Positions 32,622 through 41,340 of a stretch of DNA of 64,000 nucleotides are shown here, in pieces. The translations under genes and the position numbers were made by a program. The notes beneath the pieces were generated by a model. That model worked only from the letters and a program-made list of their open reading frames with translations. It was not told the origin of the DNA and searched no databases. Source of the DNA: DASVXQ01 sp040414855 (GTDB lineage: Bacteria; Actinomycetota; CALGFH01). The stretch spans positions 77,276 to 141,275 of the forward strand of contig JBEDUQ010000038.1 in NCBI GenBank assembly GCA_040414855.1. The letters run 5' to 3'. Every line of letters starts with the position of its first letter. The first letter of the stretch is position 1.

Positions 32622-33596
32622 ATGGAGTACGCCCACCTCGGCCGCACCGGGCTGCTGGTCAGCCGGCTGTGTCTCGGGACCATGAACTTCGGCCCGCTGA
32701 CCACCGAGGCGGATTCCCACGCGATCATGGACCGTGCCCTCGAGCACGGCATCAACTTCTTCGACACCGCCAACGTTTACGGCCGGAAGAAGGGCGAGGG
32801 TGTCACCGAGCAGATCGTCGGCCGCTGGTTCGCCAAGGGCGGCGGGCGCCGCGAAAAGGTGGTCATCGCCAGCAAGGTCTACGGCTCGATGGGCGACTGG
32901 CCGAACCAGGGCAAGCTGTCGGCCGCCGCCATCGTGCGCGAGTGCGAGGCGTCGCTGCGCCGCCTCCAGACCGACCGCATCGACCTCTACCAGATGCACC
33001 ACGTCGACCTCGAGACCCCGTGGGACGAGATCTGGCAGGCGATGGAGACGCTGGTGGCGCAGGGCAAGGTCGTCTACGTCGGCTCGTCGAACTTCGCCGC
33101 ATGGAACATCGTCCAGGCGATCGAGACGGCCCGGTCGCGCAACTTCCTCGGCCTGGTCAGCGAGCAGTCGCTCTACAACCTCGCCGAGCGCACTGTCGAG
33201 CTGGAGGTGCTGCCCGCCTGCCGCGCCTACGGCGTCGGGGTGATCCCATGGAGCCCGCTGCACGGCGGGCTGCTCGGCGGGATCCTGCGCAAGCAGGAGA
33301 AGGAGGGGCGCAGCTCCGGGGGCCGGGCCGCCGACGGGCTCCAGAAGCACCGCTCGCGGGTCCAGGAGTACGAGGAGCTCTGCGACGAACTGGGCGCGCG
33401 GCCTGCCGACGTGGCGCTGGGCTGGCTGGTGGCGCAGCCCGGCGTGACCGCGCCGATCATCGGGCCGCGGACCATGGAGCACCTCGACGGCGCGCTCGGC
33501 GCCCTCGAGGTCAAGCTCGACGACAAGGCGCTCAGCCGTCTCGACCAGATCTGGCCCGGTCCCGGCGGCGCCGCCCCCGGCGCCTACGCCTGGTAG
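32622..33596 (+). CDS. Aldo/keto reductase
   Basis: The 324-residue protein is an NADPH-dependent TIM-barrel reductase of the YghZ/potassium-channel-beta-like group. It has FFDTANVYG (Asp and Tyr of the tetrad), IASKVYG (Lys), YQMHHVD (His), YVGSSNFAAWNIVQA and GVIPWSPLHGGLL. The ATG has an aggagg six bases upstream. The substrate is not predictable. It ends five bases from the convergent ftsY stop, leaving no room for a separate terminator. Confidence 0.94.
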   Translation: MEYAHLGRTGLLVSRLCLGTMNFGPLTTEADSHAIMDRALEHGINFFDTANVYGRKKGEGVTEQIVGRWFAKGGGRREKVVIASKVYGSMGDWPNQGKLSAAAIVRECEASLRRLQTDRIDLYQMHHVDLETPWDEIWQAMETLVAQGKVVYVGSSNFAAWNIVQAIETARSRNFLGLVSEQSLYNLAERTVELEVLPACRAYGVGVIPWSPLHGGLLGGILRKQEKEGRSSGGRAADGLQKHRSRVQEYEELCDELGARPADVALGWLVAQPGVTAPIIGPRTMEHLDGALGALEVKLDDKALSRLDQIWPGPGGAAPGAYAW

Positions 33597-33601
33597 CGGA
33601 G

Positions 33602-34771
33602 CTACGCGGGCTCGTCGGCGAGCAGGGCGTCGACGAACGCCTCGGGGTCGAAGGGGGCGAGGTCGTGCGCGGCCTCGCCCAGCCCGACCAGCTTGACGGG
33701 GATCCCGAGCTCGCGCTGGACCGCGATCACGATCCCGCCCTTGGCGGTGCCGTCCAGCTTGGTCAGCACCAGCCCGGTGACCCCGACCGAGTCGGTGAAC
33801 TGGCGCGCCTGCGCCAGCCCGTTCTGGCCGGTGGTGGCGTCCAGCACCAGCAGCACCTCGCGGACGTTGCCCTGCTCGCGCTCGATGATCCGGCGGAGCT
33901 TGCGCAGCTCCTCCATCAGGTTGGTCTTGGTGTGGAGGCGGCCGGCGGTGTCCACCAGCAGCACGTCGGCTCGCCTCGCCCGCGCCGAGGCGAGCCCGTC
34001 GAAAGCGACCGCGGCCGGGTCCGCGCCGGCCTGGTGACGGATCACCGGTGCGCCGACCCGCTCGCCCCAGATCACCAGCTGCTCGGTCGCCGCCGCCCGG
34101 AAGGTGTCGGCGGCCGCCAGCACGACCTGCTTGCCCTCCTCGGACAGGGCCAGGGCGAGCTTGCCGACGGTGGTGGTCTTGCCGGTGCCGTTCACGCCCA
34201 CCACCAGCACGATCCCCGGGCGCCGGTCCTCCTCGATGAGGTCGAGGTTGAGCGTCCGGTCGCCGCTGCCGACCTCCTCCAGCAGCGCCTGGCGCAGCAG
34301 CTCGCGGAGCTGCGGTCCGCTGGCCCGCTCGGCGCGGGCACGGTCGCGCAGGCGCTCGATCAGCTCGGTGGTGGTGGTCACGCCGACGTCGGCGGACAGC
34401 AGCGCCTCCTCGAGCTCCTCCCAGGCCTCCTCGTCGCCGGTGCCCCTGGTGAGCAGGCCGGACATGCCCTGCGCGATCGCCGCGCGCGAACGGCCGAGCC
34501 GCTCGCGGAAGCGGCGCCGCGGGGCGATGACCTCCTCGGTGGCGGTGGCCACGCCGGGCGGCTCGCCAGGCGGGCCCTCGCCCTCGTCAGGGGGCGCCGA
34601 CGGGCCGGGCGGCGGCGGTTGCTCCGGCGGCCGCGGCTCCCGGTCGAGGACGGTCGTCCCGCCGCCCCGCTCGTCCTCGTGGCGCCCGCGGCGCCCGGCG
34701 ACCAGCGGGACGATCGCGACGGCCGCGATGACCAGCACCGCGACCACGATCAGCAACAGCTCCACAACCAC
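33602..34771 (-). CDS. ftsY: Signal recognition particle receptor FtsY
   Basis: FtsY receives SRP-bound ribosomes at the membrane. The 389-residue protein starts with a true membrane helix (VVELLLIVVAVLVIAAVAIV), as in other actinobacteria, followed by a Pro/Glu-rich linker and the NG domain: VVGVNGTGKTTTVGKLA, AADTFRAAATEQL, VDTAGRLHTKTNLMEEL, TKLDGTAKGG. Start is a GTG directly after the smc stop codon, with ggagg eight bases before it inside smc, so it is coupled to smc. Confidence 0.96.
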   Translation of the reverse strand: MVVELLLIVVAVLVIAAVAIVPLVAGRRGRHEDERGGGTTVLDREPRPPEQPPPPGPSAPPDEGEGPPGEPPGVATATEEVIAPRRRFRERLGRSRAAIAQGMSGLLTRGTGDEEAWEELEEALLSADVGVTTTTELIERLRDRARAERASGPQLRELLRQALLEEVGSGDRTLNLDLIEEDRRPGIVLVVGVNGTGKTTTVGKLALALSEEGKQVVLAAADTFRAAATEQLVIWGERVGAPVIRHQAGADPAAVAFDGLASARARRADVLLVDTAGRLHTKTNLMEELRKLRRIIEREQGNVREVLLVLDATTGQNGLAQARQFTDSVGVTGLVLTKLDGTAKGGIVIAVQRELGIPVKLVGLGEAAHDLAPFDPEAFVDALLADEPA

Positions 34772-37700
34772 CTACTTCACCTCCACCGGAGACGGAAGGT
34801 CCCCGGTCACCGTGGCCTGGTCGTCTCCGGCATCCAGGGTGCCACCGTCCGGCCGATCGGTGGCCCCCCCGTTCAGTGCATCCGCGCGGTGCGCCCGGCC
34901 TCCGCGGCGCGCCTCCCGCAGCCGCTGGCTGACCACCTTGCTGACCCCACTCCCCTGCATCGACACGCCGTAGAGCGCGTCCGCGGCCTCCATCGTCCGG
35001 CGCTGGTGCGAGACGACCAGGAGCTGGGCGTGCTCCCTGGCGTCCTCCAGCAGGTCGAGGAAGCGGTGCAGGTTGACGTCGTCCAGCGCCGCCTCGACCT
35101 CGTCGAGCACGTAGAACGGGCTGGGACGGGCGCGAAAGACCGCGAAGCAGAACGCCAGCGCCACCAGGCTCCGCTCGCCGCCAGAGAGCAGCTGGAGGCG
35201 CTTGACCTTTTTGCCCGGCGGTCGCGCCTCGACCTCGACCCCGGTGTTCAGCATGTCCTCGGGGTCGGTGAGCACCAGCCGGCCGTCCCCGCCGGGGAAC
35301 AGCAGCCGGAAGGTCCGCTCGAACTCGCGGGCCACGTCCGCGTACGCCTGGCCGAACACCTCACGGACCCGCTCGTCGACCGCCCTGACCACCTTGAGCA
35401 GGTCTCTGCGGCTCTCCTTGAGGTCCTGGAGCTGCCCTGACAGGAAGGTGTAGCGCTCCTCCAGCGCCTTGAACTCCTCCAGCGCCAGCGGGTTCACACG
35501 GCCGAGCAGGGCGAGCCGCCGGTCCAGGGCGGTCGCGATCCGGCGTAGCTCGGCCGTCGGCTGGCGGCGCGGGTCAGCCTCGTCGAGCCGGGCCTTGGTC
35601 GCCTCGTCGGGCAGGTACTCCTTCAGCGCCTCGTCGGGGTCGATCGCGAACTCCTCCACCATCCGCTTGGACAGCTCCTCGACCTTGAGCCTCGCCTCCA
35701 CCCTGGCCGAGTCGCTCTCGCGGGTGACGGTGTGGTGCTCCTCCAGCGCGGCGGCGGCCTCGCGCCTGCGAGCGCTGACTTCGGCCAGGCCCGAGCGGGC
35801 CGAGCCGAGCGCGCCGGCGAGGCGGTCGCGCGCCTCCACGGCGCTCGCCAGCGACCGCTCCAGCCTGGTGAGCGCGGCGCTGGCCAGCCGGGCCGACTCG
35901 GCGGCGCGGTGGGCGCCTTCGAGCCGGGCGGCGCGCACATTGGCGCGGCGCCTGGCCGCCTCGACGGCCGCCTCGGCCTGACCGCGGAGGTCGGCAAGAC
36001 GGTCGGTCAGGATCCGGTGGCGCTCGCCGACCGCGGCGGCCGCGACCCGTTTCGCCACCGCGACCTGCTCGGCCTGGTCGGCGGCCCGGACGAGCGGCTC
36101 ACGCGCCCCGGGATCGGGCACCGCGGGCCCGCCGCCCTCGCCGTTGCGCAGCGCCTGGAGCGCGGCCCGGGCGGTGGCCAGCTCAGCCTCGGAGCGCTCG
36201 CCGGCGGCGGCGACCTCGCGACCGCGGGCGGCCAGCGCGGCCGCCTCGCGGTCCAGAGCGCGGCCCTCCTTCTCGGCGGCCTCGCCGCGCTCGCCCACCG
36301 CCCGTGCGGCGGTCTCCGCCTCGCGATGGGTGCGGGTGGCGGCGGCGACCTCGGCCTCGAGCCGCTCCAGCTCGGCCTCGGCCGCCTCCAGCTCGGCGGC
36401 GGTCCTGGCGGCGGCCTCCTCGGCCATGCGCTCGACCTCGGCCGCCTCCTCGGCGGCGCGGCGGGCGGCCAGGCCGCTGGCCTCCGGGACCGCCCCGCCC
36501 TCGACCCGTCCGGCCGCGACCAGCTCGCCGGTGATGGTCACCGCGCGGCGGGCGGGGTGCCTGGCGACCAGCTCCCTGGCCTCCTCCAGCGAGCCGGCCA
36601 GCAGCACCCGGTCCAGCAGCACCCGGGCCACCTCGCCGGCCGGCCCGGTCGCGGTCACCCGGGCGAGCAGCGGCTCGCCCTCTGGCGCGGCGCCGTCGCC
36701 GCCTGGACCTGGCGCGGCCTCTCCGCCTGGTGCGGCGTCTCCGTCCCCGGCGGGACCGGACGCCGCGCCGTCGGGGTGCAGCAGGATCGCCCTGCCGCGG
36801 CCGGCGTCCCGCAGCGCGGCGGCGGCCTCCCCCGCCGCGCCGGTGGAGGCGACCACGATCGCGTCGGCGTCGGCGCCGAGCGCGGCGGCGACGGCGGCCT
36901 CGTAGCCGGGCTCGACCGACAGCGCCCGCGCCAGCGGGCCGACCAGGCCGTCGCGCCCGGCGCGCTCGAGCGCGGTCAGGGCGTCGCCACCGGTCAGCCG
37001 CGCGGTCGACTCGAAGGTCTGCCTGCGGGCCTCGGCGGCGGCGCGCTCGCCCTCCAGGCGCCGCTCCTCGGCGCGCAGGCGCTTGGTGTGGTCGCTGTGG
37101 CGGTCGCGCCGCGAGCGGACGGTCGCCAACGTGTCGCCGCGGGCGGCGGCCTGCTCCTCGGTCGCTTCGGCCTCGGCGCGCAGCTCGTCGACCCGGGCGG
37201 CCAGCTCATCGCGTCGGTCCTGGAGCGAACGGGTTTGGCCCCCCAGGCGGCCCGATTCGTCCTGGAGCTGCTCGATGGTCCGCTCCAGGCCGGCGATCTG
37301 GGCGGCCAGCCGGACCTCCCGCTCATGGGTTCGCGCGCGGTCGCGCTCGGCGTCGGCGGCCGCCTGGTCATGGACGGCCAGGGCATCCCGGGACCGGCCA
37401 CGCACGGCGTCGGCGCCATCGGCCGCCTCGCGGGCGACGGTCAGCTCGGCCTCAACCCCGGCCAGCTCCGCCTCGACCTCTCCGGCCTCGCGGTCGAGGT
37501 CGGCCGGTGAGCGGCCCTCGTCCTCGTCGGCGAGCGGCTGGGCGAGGTGGCGGGCGCGCTCCTCGGCCAGCGCCATGGTGCCGCGCAGGCGCTCCCTGAC
37601 GGTGTCGAGCCGGTGGGCCGTCTCGCCGGCGCGCGCGGCCATCGGCTCCTGCTCGTCGAGGATCCCCTGGAGCCGCGACTCCTCGCCCTGGGCGGCCTGG

Positions 37701-38485
37701 CGGGCCTCCTCCAGCTCGGCGAGCCTGGCGTTGAAGCGGTCCTCCTCGGCCTCGAGCGCGACCGAGCGCTCGCGCGCGGCCAGCAGCTCCCTGGAGCGCA
37801 GCACCAGCCGGACCTCGCGCAGCTCGGCGGCCACCTCGGCGGCCTTGCGGGCGGTCTCGGCCTGCTGCTGGAGCGGCTTGAGCTGGCGCCGCAGCTCGCC
37901 AACCAGGTCGGAGAGCCGGACCAGGTGCTGCTCCATGCCGGCGAGCTTGCGCAGCGCCTTCTCCTTGCGGCGCCGGTGCTTGTAGATGCCGGCGGCCTCC
38001 TCGATGGCGCCGCGGCGGTCCTCCGGGCGCGCCTGGAGCACGTCCTCCAGCCGGTTCTGGCCGACGATGGTGTGCAGCTCCCTGCCGATGCCGCTGTCCG
38101 AGAGCAGCTCCTGCACGTCCAGCAGCCGGCAGGGGGTGCCGTTGATCGAGTACTCGCTCTCGCCCGAGCGGTACAGCAGGCGGGCGATGGTGACCTCGGT
38201 GAAGTCGATCGGCAGCAGGCCGGAGCTGTTGTCGATGGTGAGGGCGACCTCGGCGCGGCCGAGCGCGGTGCGGCTGCCGGTGCCGGCGAAGATCACGTCC
38301 TCCATCCGGGCGCTGCGCAGCGACTTGGTGCCCTGCTCGCCCAGCACCCAGGAGATCGCGTCGACCACGTTGGACTTGCCCGACCCGTTGGGCCCCACGA
38401 TCACGGTGATCCCGGGTTCGAAGTCAAGGACGGTCTTGTCCGCGAACGACTTGAAGCCGCGGAGTGTGAGCGACTTGAGGAACAC
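34772..38485 (-). CDS. smc: Chromosome segregation protein SMC
   Basis: SMC is the core ATPase of bacterial condensin. The ATP head is formed by FLKSLTLRGFKSFADKTVLD with PNGSGKSNVVDAISWVLG at one end and LLSGGERSLVALAFCFAV with VLDEVEAALDDVN at the other. Two very long coiled coils flank a hinge near the middle (LVGPLARALSVEPGYEAAVA). The hinge carries an extra Gly/Ala/Pro/Asp-rich insertion of about 30 residues (GDGDAAPGGEAAPGPGG). I chose the GTG at 38483-38485, giving the usual VFLKSLTL terminus and about 1237 residues; a GTG 15 codons upstream is possible. ScpA/ScpB are not in the window. Confidence 0.95.
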   Translation of the reverse strand: MFLKSLTLRGFKSFADKTVLDFEPGITVIVGPNGSGKSNVVDAISWVLGEQGTKSLRSARMEDVIFAGTGSRTALGRAEVALTIDNSSGLLPIDFTEVTIARLLYRSGESEYSINGTPCRLLDVQELLSDSGIGRELHTIVGQNRLEDVLQARPEDRRGAIEEAAGIYKHRRRKEKALRKLAGMEQHLVRLSDLVGELRRQLKPLQQQAETARKAAEVAAELREVRLVLRSRELLAARERSVALEAEEDRFNARLAELEEARQAAQGEESRLQGILDEQEPMAARAGETAHRLDTVRERLRGTMALAEERARHLAQPLADEDEGRSPADLDREAGEVEAELAGVEAELTVAREAADGADAVRGRSRDALAVHDQAAADAERDRARTHEREVRLAAQIAGLERTIEQLQDESGRLGGQTRSLQDRRDELAARVDELRAEAEATEEQAAARGDTLATVRSRRDRHSDHTKRLRAEERRLEGERAAAEARRQTFESTARLTGGDALTALERAGRDGLVGPLARALSVEPGYEAAVAAALGADADAIVVASTGAAGEAAAALRDAGRGRAILLHPDGAASGPAGDGDAAPGGEAAPGPGGDGAAPEGEPLLARVTATGPAGEVARVLLDRVLLAGSLEEARELVARHPARRAVTITGELVAAGRVEGGAVPEASGLAARRAAEEAAEVERMAEEAAARTAAELEAAEAELERLEAEVAAATRTHREAETAARAVGERGEAAEKEGRALDREAAALAARGREVAAAGERSEAELATARAALQALRNGEGGGPAVPDPGAREPLVRAADQAEQVAVAKRVAAAAVGERHRILTDRLADLRGQAEAAVEAARRRANVRAARLEGAHRAAESARLASAALTRLERSLASAVEARDRLAGALGSARSGLAEVSARRREAAAALEEHHTVTRESDSARVEARLKVEELSKRMVEEFAIDPDEALKEYLPDEATKARLDEADPRRQPTAELRRIATALDRRLALLGRVNPLALEEFKALEERYTFLSGQLQDLKESRRDLLKVVRAVDERVREVFGQAYADVAREFERTFRLLFPGGDGRLVLTDPEDMLNTGVEVEARPPGKKVKRLQLLSGGERSLVALAFCFAVFRARPSPFYVLDEVEAALDDVNLHRFLDLLEDAREHAQLLVVSHQRRTMEAADALYGVSMQGSGVSKVVSQRLREARRGGRAHRADALNGGATDRPDGGTLDAGDDQATVTGDLPSPVEVK

Positions 38486-38776
38486 GCGTCTAGCCGGGAA
38501 CCTTTCGATCCGCTGGTCATCGGGCCGCACCGCTCATGATGCCGTAGCCCCACGACAGATGCGGCGCAAAGCGGTTCAAGCGACGACCGCTCGGGCGACG
38601 GCGCAGTCTAGCACGCGCCCCTTCTTCGCCGGGGGACGCGCCCGAACTAATGAATCCTTATGACCCAAGACAGGAGAAACTTCGCAGTCTCTGACGTTGA
38701 CGGAACCAAAGCCATTCTGGCGAAAAGAAAAGGGGGCCCTCTGAAATGAGGACCCCTAACAAACGAAAACCCTGGT
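38486..38776. other. Low-GC gap between smc and the orphan gene
   Basis: No gene is visible. The part from about 38640 to 38770 is clearly less GC-rich than its surroundings. It contains two terminators (38721-38787). TAGACT (minus strand, near 38610) is a weak candidate -10 box for smc, without a recognisable -35. Confidence 0.5.
38721..38756 (-). terminator. Intrinsic terminator 2 (distal) of the orphan gene
   Basis: On the minus strand GGGGTCCT and AGGGCCCC (38732-38756) pair over eight positions with one U-G pair and an eight-base loop. CCTTTTCTTTT follows immediately. This is a textbook intrinsic terminator, unusual in this GC-rich window. Confidence 0.85.
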
Positions 38777-38787
38777 TCAGGCCAGGG
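38757..38787 (-). terminator. Intrinsic terminator 1 overlapping the orphan gene's stop codon
   Basis: CCCTGG and CCAGGG (38770-38787) form a hairpin whose loop contains the stop codon of the gene at 38777-38962; ttttcgttt follows on the minus strand. On the plus strand the hairpin is followed by ctgcttccttttt, so it may work in both directions. Confidence 0.75.
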
Positions 38788-38962
38788 CTGCTTCCTTTTT
38801 CGTCGAGCTCCGGAGCTCCTCGACGTCACGAAGGGCAATCTCCTGCTCAGCGACCGCAAGAGCGCGCTCGAGCTCGGCAACACGCGCCTTGAGGGCGTTC
38901 AGCTCCCGCAGGATAAGATATGCGGGCGGCTGCCCGACAAAGCCCATGAGCGCCTTCGACAC
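38777..38962 (-). CDS. Small hypothetical protein with coiled-coil C-terminus, in a low-GC island
   Basis: The 61 residues begin VSKALMGFVGQPPAYLILRE and continue into a predicted coiled coil (LNALKARVAELERALAVAEQ) with a charged end (RSSTKKEAALA). The GTG at 38960-38962 has ggggagg eight bases upstream. A longer version from a GTG at 39023-39025 (82 residues, adding VAERTWIATDDEVVAEG) cannot be excluded. It has its own promoter (39196-39224) and two terminators, so it is a self-contained unit between smc and acyP. I do not recognise a family. Base composition suggests acquisition from elsewhere. Confidence 0.6.
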   Translation of the reverse strand: MSKALMGFVGQPPAYLILRELNALKARVAELERALAVAEQEIALRDVEELRSSTKKEAALA

Positions 38963-39282
38963 CGGGAAGGTCCTCCCCTCAGCAACGACCTCATCGTCCG
39001 TTGCAATCCAAGTCCGCTCGGCCACGGCTACTGACCAGCAACGCCGAACGGAAATCCGACGGTTTGCTACTTCTGTTGGCTCTCTGGGTGAGGAAGGCCA
39101 AGGCGGTACCTGACGCTCGTCCCGCCGGTGGGATCGACGTCGACCGTGCCACGTACCGCGCTCAGGCAGTTCCAGAGACGTGATTTCACAAGCGGACGAT
39201 ACCATGTTTTCGTAGATACGCCAAGTAGCGTAAGGGCTGTACAAGCGTTGTGGCGCGGCGCGGAAGGCTTGCCAAACAACGC
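38963..39282 (-). promoter_or_regulatory. Leader and promoter region of the orphan gene
   Basis: About 320 bases without a supported gene. The right part holds the promoter at 39196-39224. The transcribed leader (to 38963) is about 230 bases, long for so small a gene; it would be shorter if the upstream GTG at 39025 is used. Nothing else is recognised. Confidence 0.5.
39196..39224 (-). promoter_or_regulatory. Promoter of the orphan gene (TTGGCG-N17-TATCGT)
   Basis: Minus strand TTGGCG (39219-39224) and TATCGT (39196-39201) are separated by exactly 17 bases in AT-richer DNA. The -10 equals that proposed for rimP and rpsB. A start near 39190 is expected. Confidence 0.6.
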
Positions 39283-39558
39283 CTAACGCCAGGAAAACGA
39301 GCCAAACTCGCCGGTCGGTTCGAGCCGCTCGCTTTCCAGATGATCCACTCTTGCTGGACGTGGTCCACCACGAAGAAACACTTCAAGCTGGTCGAGTTTT
39401 TCGGACGCTCCCTCAGCCTCCACGTAAACCGACCCATCGGGCCGATTCTCGACGAAGCCCTTCAGTCCGAGATCCTCCGCGGCCCGGATGACGCCGTACC
39501 GGAAGCCGACCCCCTGGACGAGGCCGTGGACCCGCGCGCGCAGCCGTTGCTCAGCCAT
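39283..39558 (-). CDS. acyP: Acylphosphatase
   Basis: Acylphosphatase hydrolyses carboxyl-phosphate bonds such as acetyl phosphate or 1,3-bisphosphoglycerate. The 91 residues contain the phosphate loop and catalytic Arg in GLVQGVGFRYGV and the catalytic Asn in GFVENRPDGSVYVEAEG. Length is typical. acyP commonly lies between mutM and smc in actinobacteria. Confidence 0.94.
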   Translation of the reverse strand: MAEQRLRARVHGLVQGVGFRYGVIRAAEDLGLKGFVENRPDGSVYVEAEGASEKLDQLEVFLRGGPRPARVDHLESERLEPTGEFGSFSWR

Positions 39559-39580
39559 GCCGGGAGGCTATCAGACGACC

Positions 39581-40387
39581 TCAGGCGCGGATCTGGACCG
39601 GCGAGCCGGGCGGGAGCAGCCTGGCGAGCGTCGAGATCGCCGGGTTGGACAGGCGCACGCACCCGTGCGACACCGCGCGCCCGAGCTCGGACGCGTTGGC
39701 GGTGCCATGCAGGGCGATCTGGCCGTCGCCGGTGCCGAACTGGTCGAAGACCTCGGAGTAGGCCGACAGCCCCAGCGCCCAGGCACCGTAGACCCTGGAG
39801 ATCTCGGGCGGGCGCAGCTTCACGGTCACGAAGAAGCGGCCGGTGGGCGTCGGCGTGGAGCCGGTGCCGATGGCGACCGGGAAGCTGCCGATCGCGTCGA
39901 CGCCCCGGTAGAGGGTCAGGCGCCGCGCCGACAGGTCGACCTCGGCGCTGTTGGGGCGCGGCGCGGTGGTCACCTGCGAGGCCGGCAGCCAGCCGCTCGA
40001 CTCGTTGGGGCGCCTTGGCAGCAGCACCCGGTACCAGAGCTGGCCGTCGACCCTGCGGGCCTCACGGACCAGGAAGGGCGTCGGCGTGCCCCAGACCAGC
40101 TTGGCGGGCAGCGACTGGAGCAGCCTGCCGCCGCCGGGCTGGGAGCGGACGGCCACCTCGCCGCGGGCGATCGCGGCGTAGGCGGCGGCGTCGCCGAGCC
40201 GAACCGGACCGTCGGCCGCGGCCGCCGTGGGCTTTGGGATCGCGGGCCGGCTGACGGCGGGCCCCGGGGTGGGCGAGGTAGGGTGGGTGGATCGCGAGCA
40301 GCCGCCCGCGACCAGGGCGACGCAGGCTATCGCGAGCAGCGGAAGGCGTTGGCCTGGGGCCACGCGCCGTGGGGGGCGGGAGCGCAT
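39581..40387 (-). CDS. L,D-transpeptidase (YkuD) lipoprotein
   Basis: The protein should form or modify 3-3 peptidoglycan cross-links or attach polymers. It has a lipoprotein signal (ACVALVAGGCS, lipidated Cys), a proline-rich linker, an SH3-like segment (VRSQPGGGRLLQSLP to WYRVLLPRRP) and a C-terminal YkuD domain with IALHGTANASELG and AVSHGCVRLSN, holding the catalytic His and Cys. The ATG at 40385-40387 lies two bases after the mutM stop; an earlier ATG in frame inside mutM would add five residues. Confidence 0.92.
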   Translation of the reverse strand: MRSRPPRRVAPGQRLPLLAIACVALVAGGCSRSTHPTSPTPGPAVSRPAIPKPTAAAADGPVRLGDAAAYAAIARGEVAVRSQPGGGRLLQSLPAKLVWGTPTPFLVREARRVDGQLWYRVLLPRRPNESSGWLPASQVTTAPRPNSAEVDLSARRLTLYRGVDAIGSFPVAIGTGSTPTPTGRFFVTVKLRPPEISRVYGAWALGLSAYSEVFDQFGTGDGQIALHGTANASELGRAVSHGCVRLSNPAISTLARLLPPGSPVQIRA

Positions 40388-40389
40388 GG

Positions 40390-41226
40390 TCAACTCTGGC
40401 ACCTCGGGCAGAAGTACGTCCGATCGGTTTCATCGAGCTCTTCGACGACCAACGGGGTGCGACAGCGCCTGCACGGCTGGCCTTCGCGTTGGTACGCATT
40501 GAGCTGGTTCTGATATTCACCCTTGTTGCCGTGTAAGTCGAGCCAGAGGTCCTCGCCGACCGAGGTGCCCCGCAGCCGCACGGCCTCGTGGACCACCTCC
40601 TGGATCGCCCGGTACAGGCGCCGGATCTCCTGCGGCGACAGGGTCGCCGTGTCGCGGTCCCAGCGCAGCCCGCTGAGCCACAGGATCTCGTCGGCGTAGA
40701 GCGGCCCGATGCCGCCGATCAGCTCGCCGCCGACCAGCAGCGGACGCAGCCTGGCATGCCGCGACAGCAGCGCGGTGCCGAGCGACTGCCAGGTGAACGC
40801 GTCGGTGAGCGGGTCGATCGCACCCTTGCGCGGCTCGCCGAGCTGGTCCAGCTCGCCCTTGCCGGCGACGAACAGCTCAGCCTCGACTGGAAGGTTCAGG
40901 TAGCGGAGCCCGCCGCCGACCGCGAAGGTGATCACCGCGTCGGTGCCGGGCTCCAGCGGCGCGCTGCTCCGCTCGCGCCGCAGCCGGCCGCTCTCGCCGA
41001 GCGCCGAGACCAGCGCCTCGCCGGACTCCAGGGAGACGACCAGGTAGAGGCCGCGCCGCTCGACGCCGGCGACGCGCGCGGTGAGCAGCCGTTTGCCGAA
41101 TTCCTTGCGGTTGCGGTGACGGCGAACGATGCGGGCGGCCTTGACCTCGACGCCGGTGATCTTCCGGCCGACGATCTCGTTCTCCAGATCGATCCGAAGG
41201 GTCTCGACCTCGGGCAGCTCGGGCAC
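40390..41226 (-). CDS. mutM: Divergent Fpg/MutM-family DNA glycosylase
   Basis: Fpg removes 8-oxoguanine and formamidopyrimidines using its N-terminal Pro. The 278-residue protein keeps PELPEVETL, the helix-two-turn-helix region and the zinc finger (CRRCRTPLVVEELDETDRT, then FCPRCQ). Three normally conserved places differ: the RRGKYL lysine (Lys57 in E. coli) is Leu (RRGLYLVVSL), HLGMSG reads SALGESG, and GVGNIYADEA reads GIGPLYADEI (loss of the phosphate-binding Asn). It occupies the standard mutM slot between rnc and smc, but activity or substrate may be altered. A second Fpg gene lies directly upstream. Confidence 0.88.
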   Translation of the reverse strand: MPELPEVETLRIDLENEIVGRKITGVEVKAARIVRRHRNRKEFGKRLLTARVAGVERRGLYLVVSLESGEALVSALGESGRLRRERSSAPLEPGTDAVITFAVGGGLRYLNLPVEAELFVAGKGELDQLGEPRKGAIDPLTDAFTWQSLGTALLSRHARLRPLLVGGELIGGIGPLYADEILWLSGLRWDRDTATLSPQEIRRLYRAIQEVVHEAVRLRGTSVGEDLWLDLHGNKGEYQNQLNAYQREGQPCRRCRTPLVVEELDETDRTYFCPRCQS

Positions 41227-41340
41227 AACCCCCTCCCAATGCGCGCCGGACGTGCGGCGTGCAGAGGGCGTGCAGTGTAAGTCACCGCACCCGCCAGTGC
41301 ACGCATCTCGGATGAGCCGGCAATCTCCCCAACCGCGGCG
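41227..41340 (-). promoter_or_regulatory. Gap between the two glycosylase genes with candidate -10
   Basis: TTACACT preceded by TGAC (minus strand, near 41274-41282) could be an extended -10 box for mutM; no clear -35 is seen. Nothing else is recognised in the 114 bases. Confidence 0.3.

Noticed and set aside
30999..35440. Very long open frames (over 800 codons) overlapping the kinase, reductase, ftsY and smc genes in other frames
   Set aside because: They are Arg/Pro/Gly/Ala-rich translations of GC-rich DNA without family motifs and overlap genes with clear homology.
38690..38720. Plus-strand TTGACG as a promoter between smc and the orphan gene
   Set aside because: No -10 box at 16-18 bases and no plus-strand gene follows.
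39026..39244. N-terminal extension of the orphan gene to 155 residues
   Set aside because: It would run through the promoter and leader, and its composition is random-looking (MYSPYATWRIYENMV).
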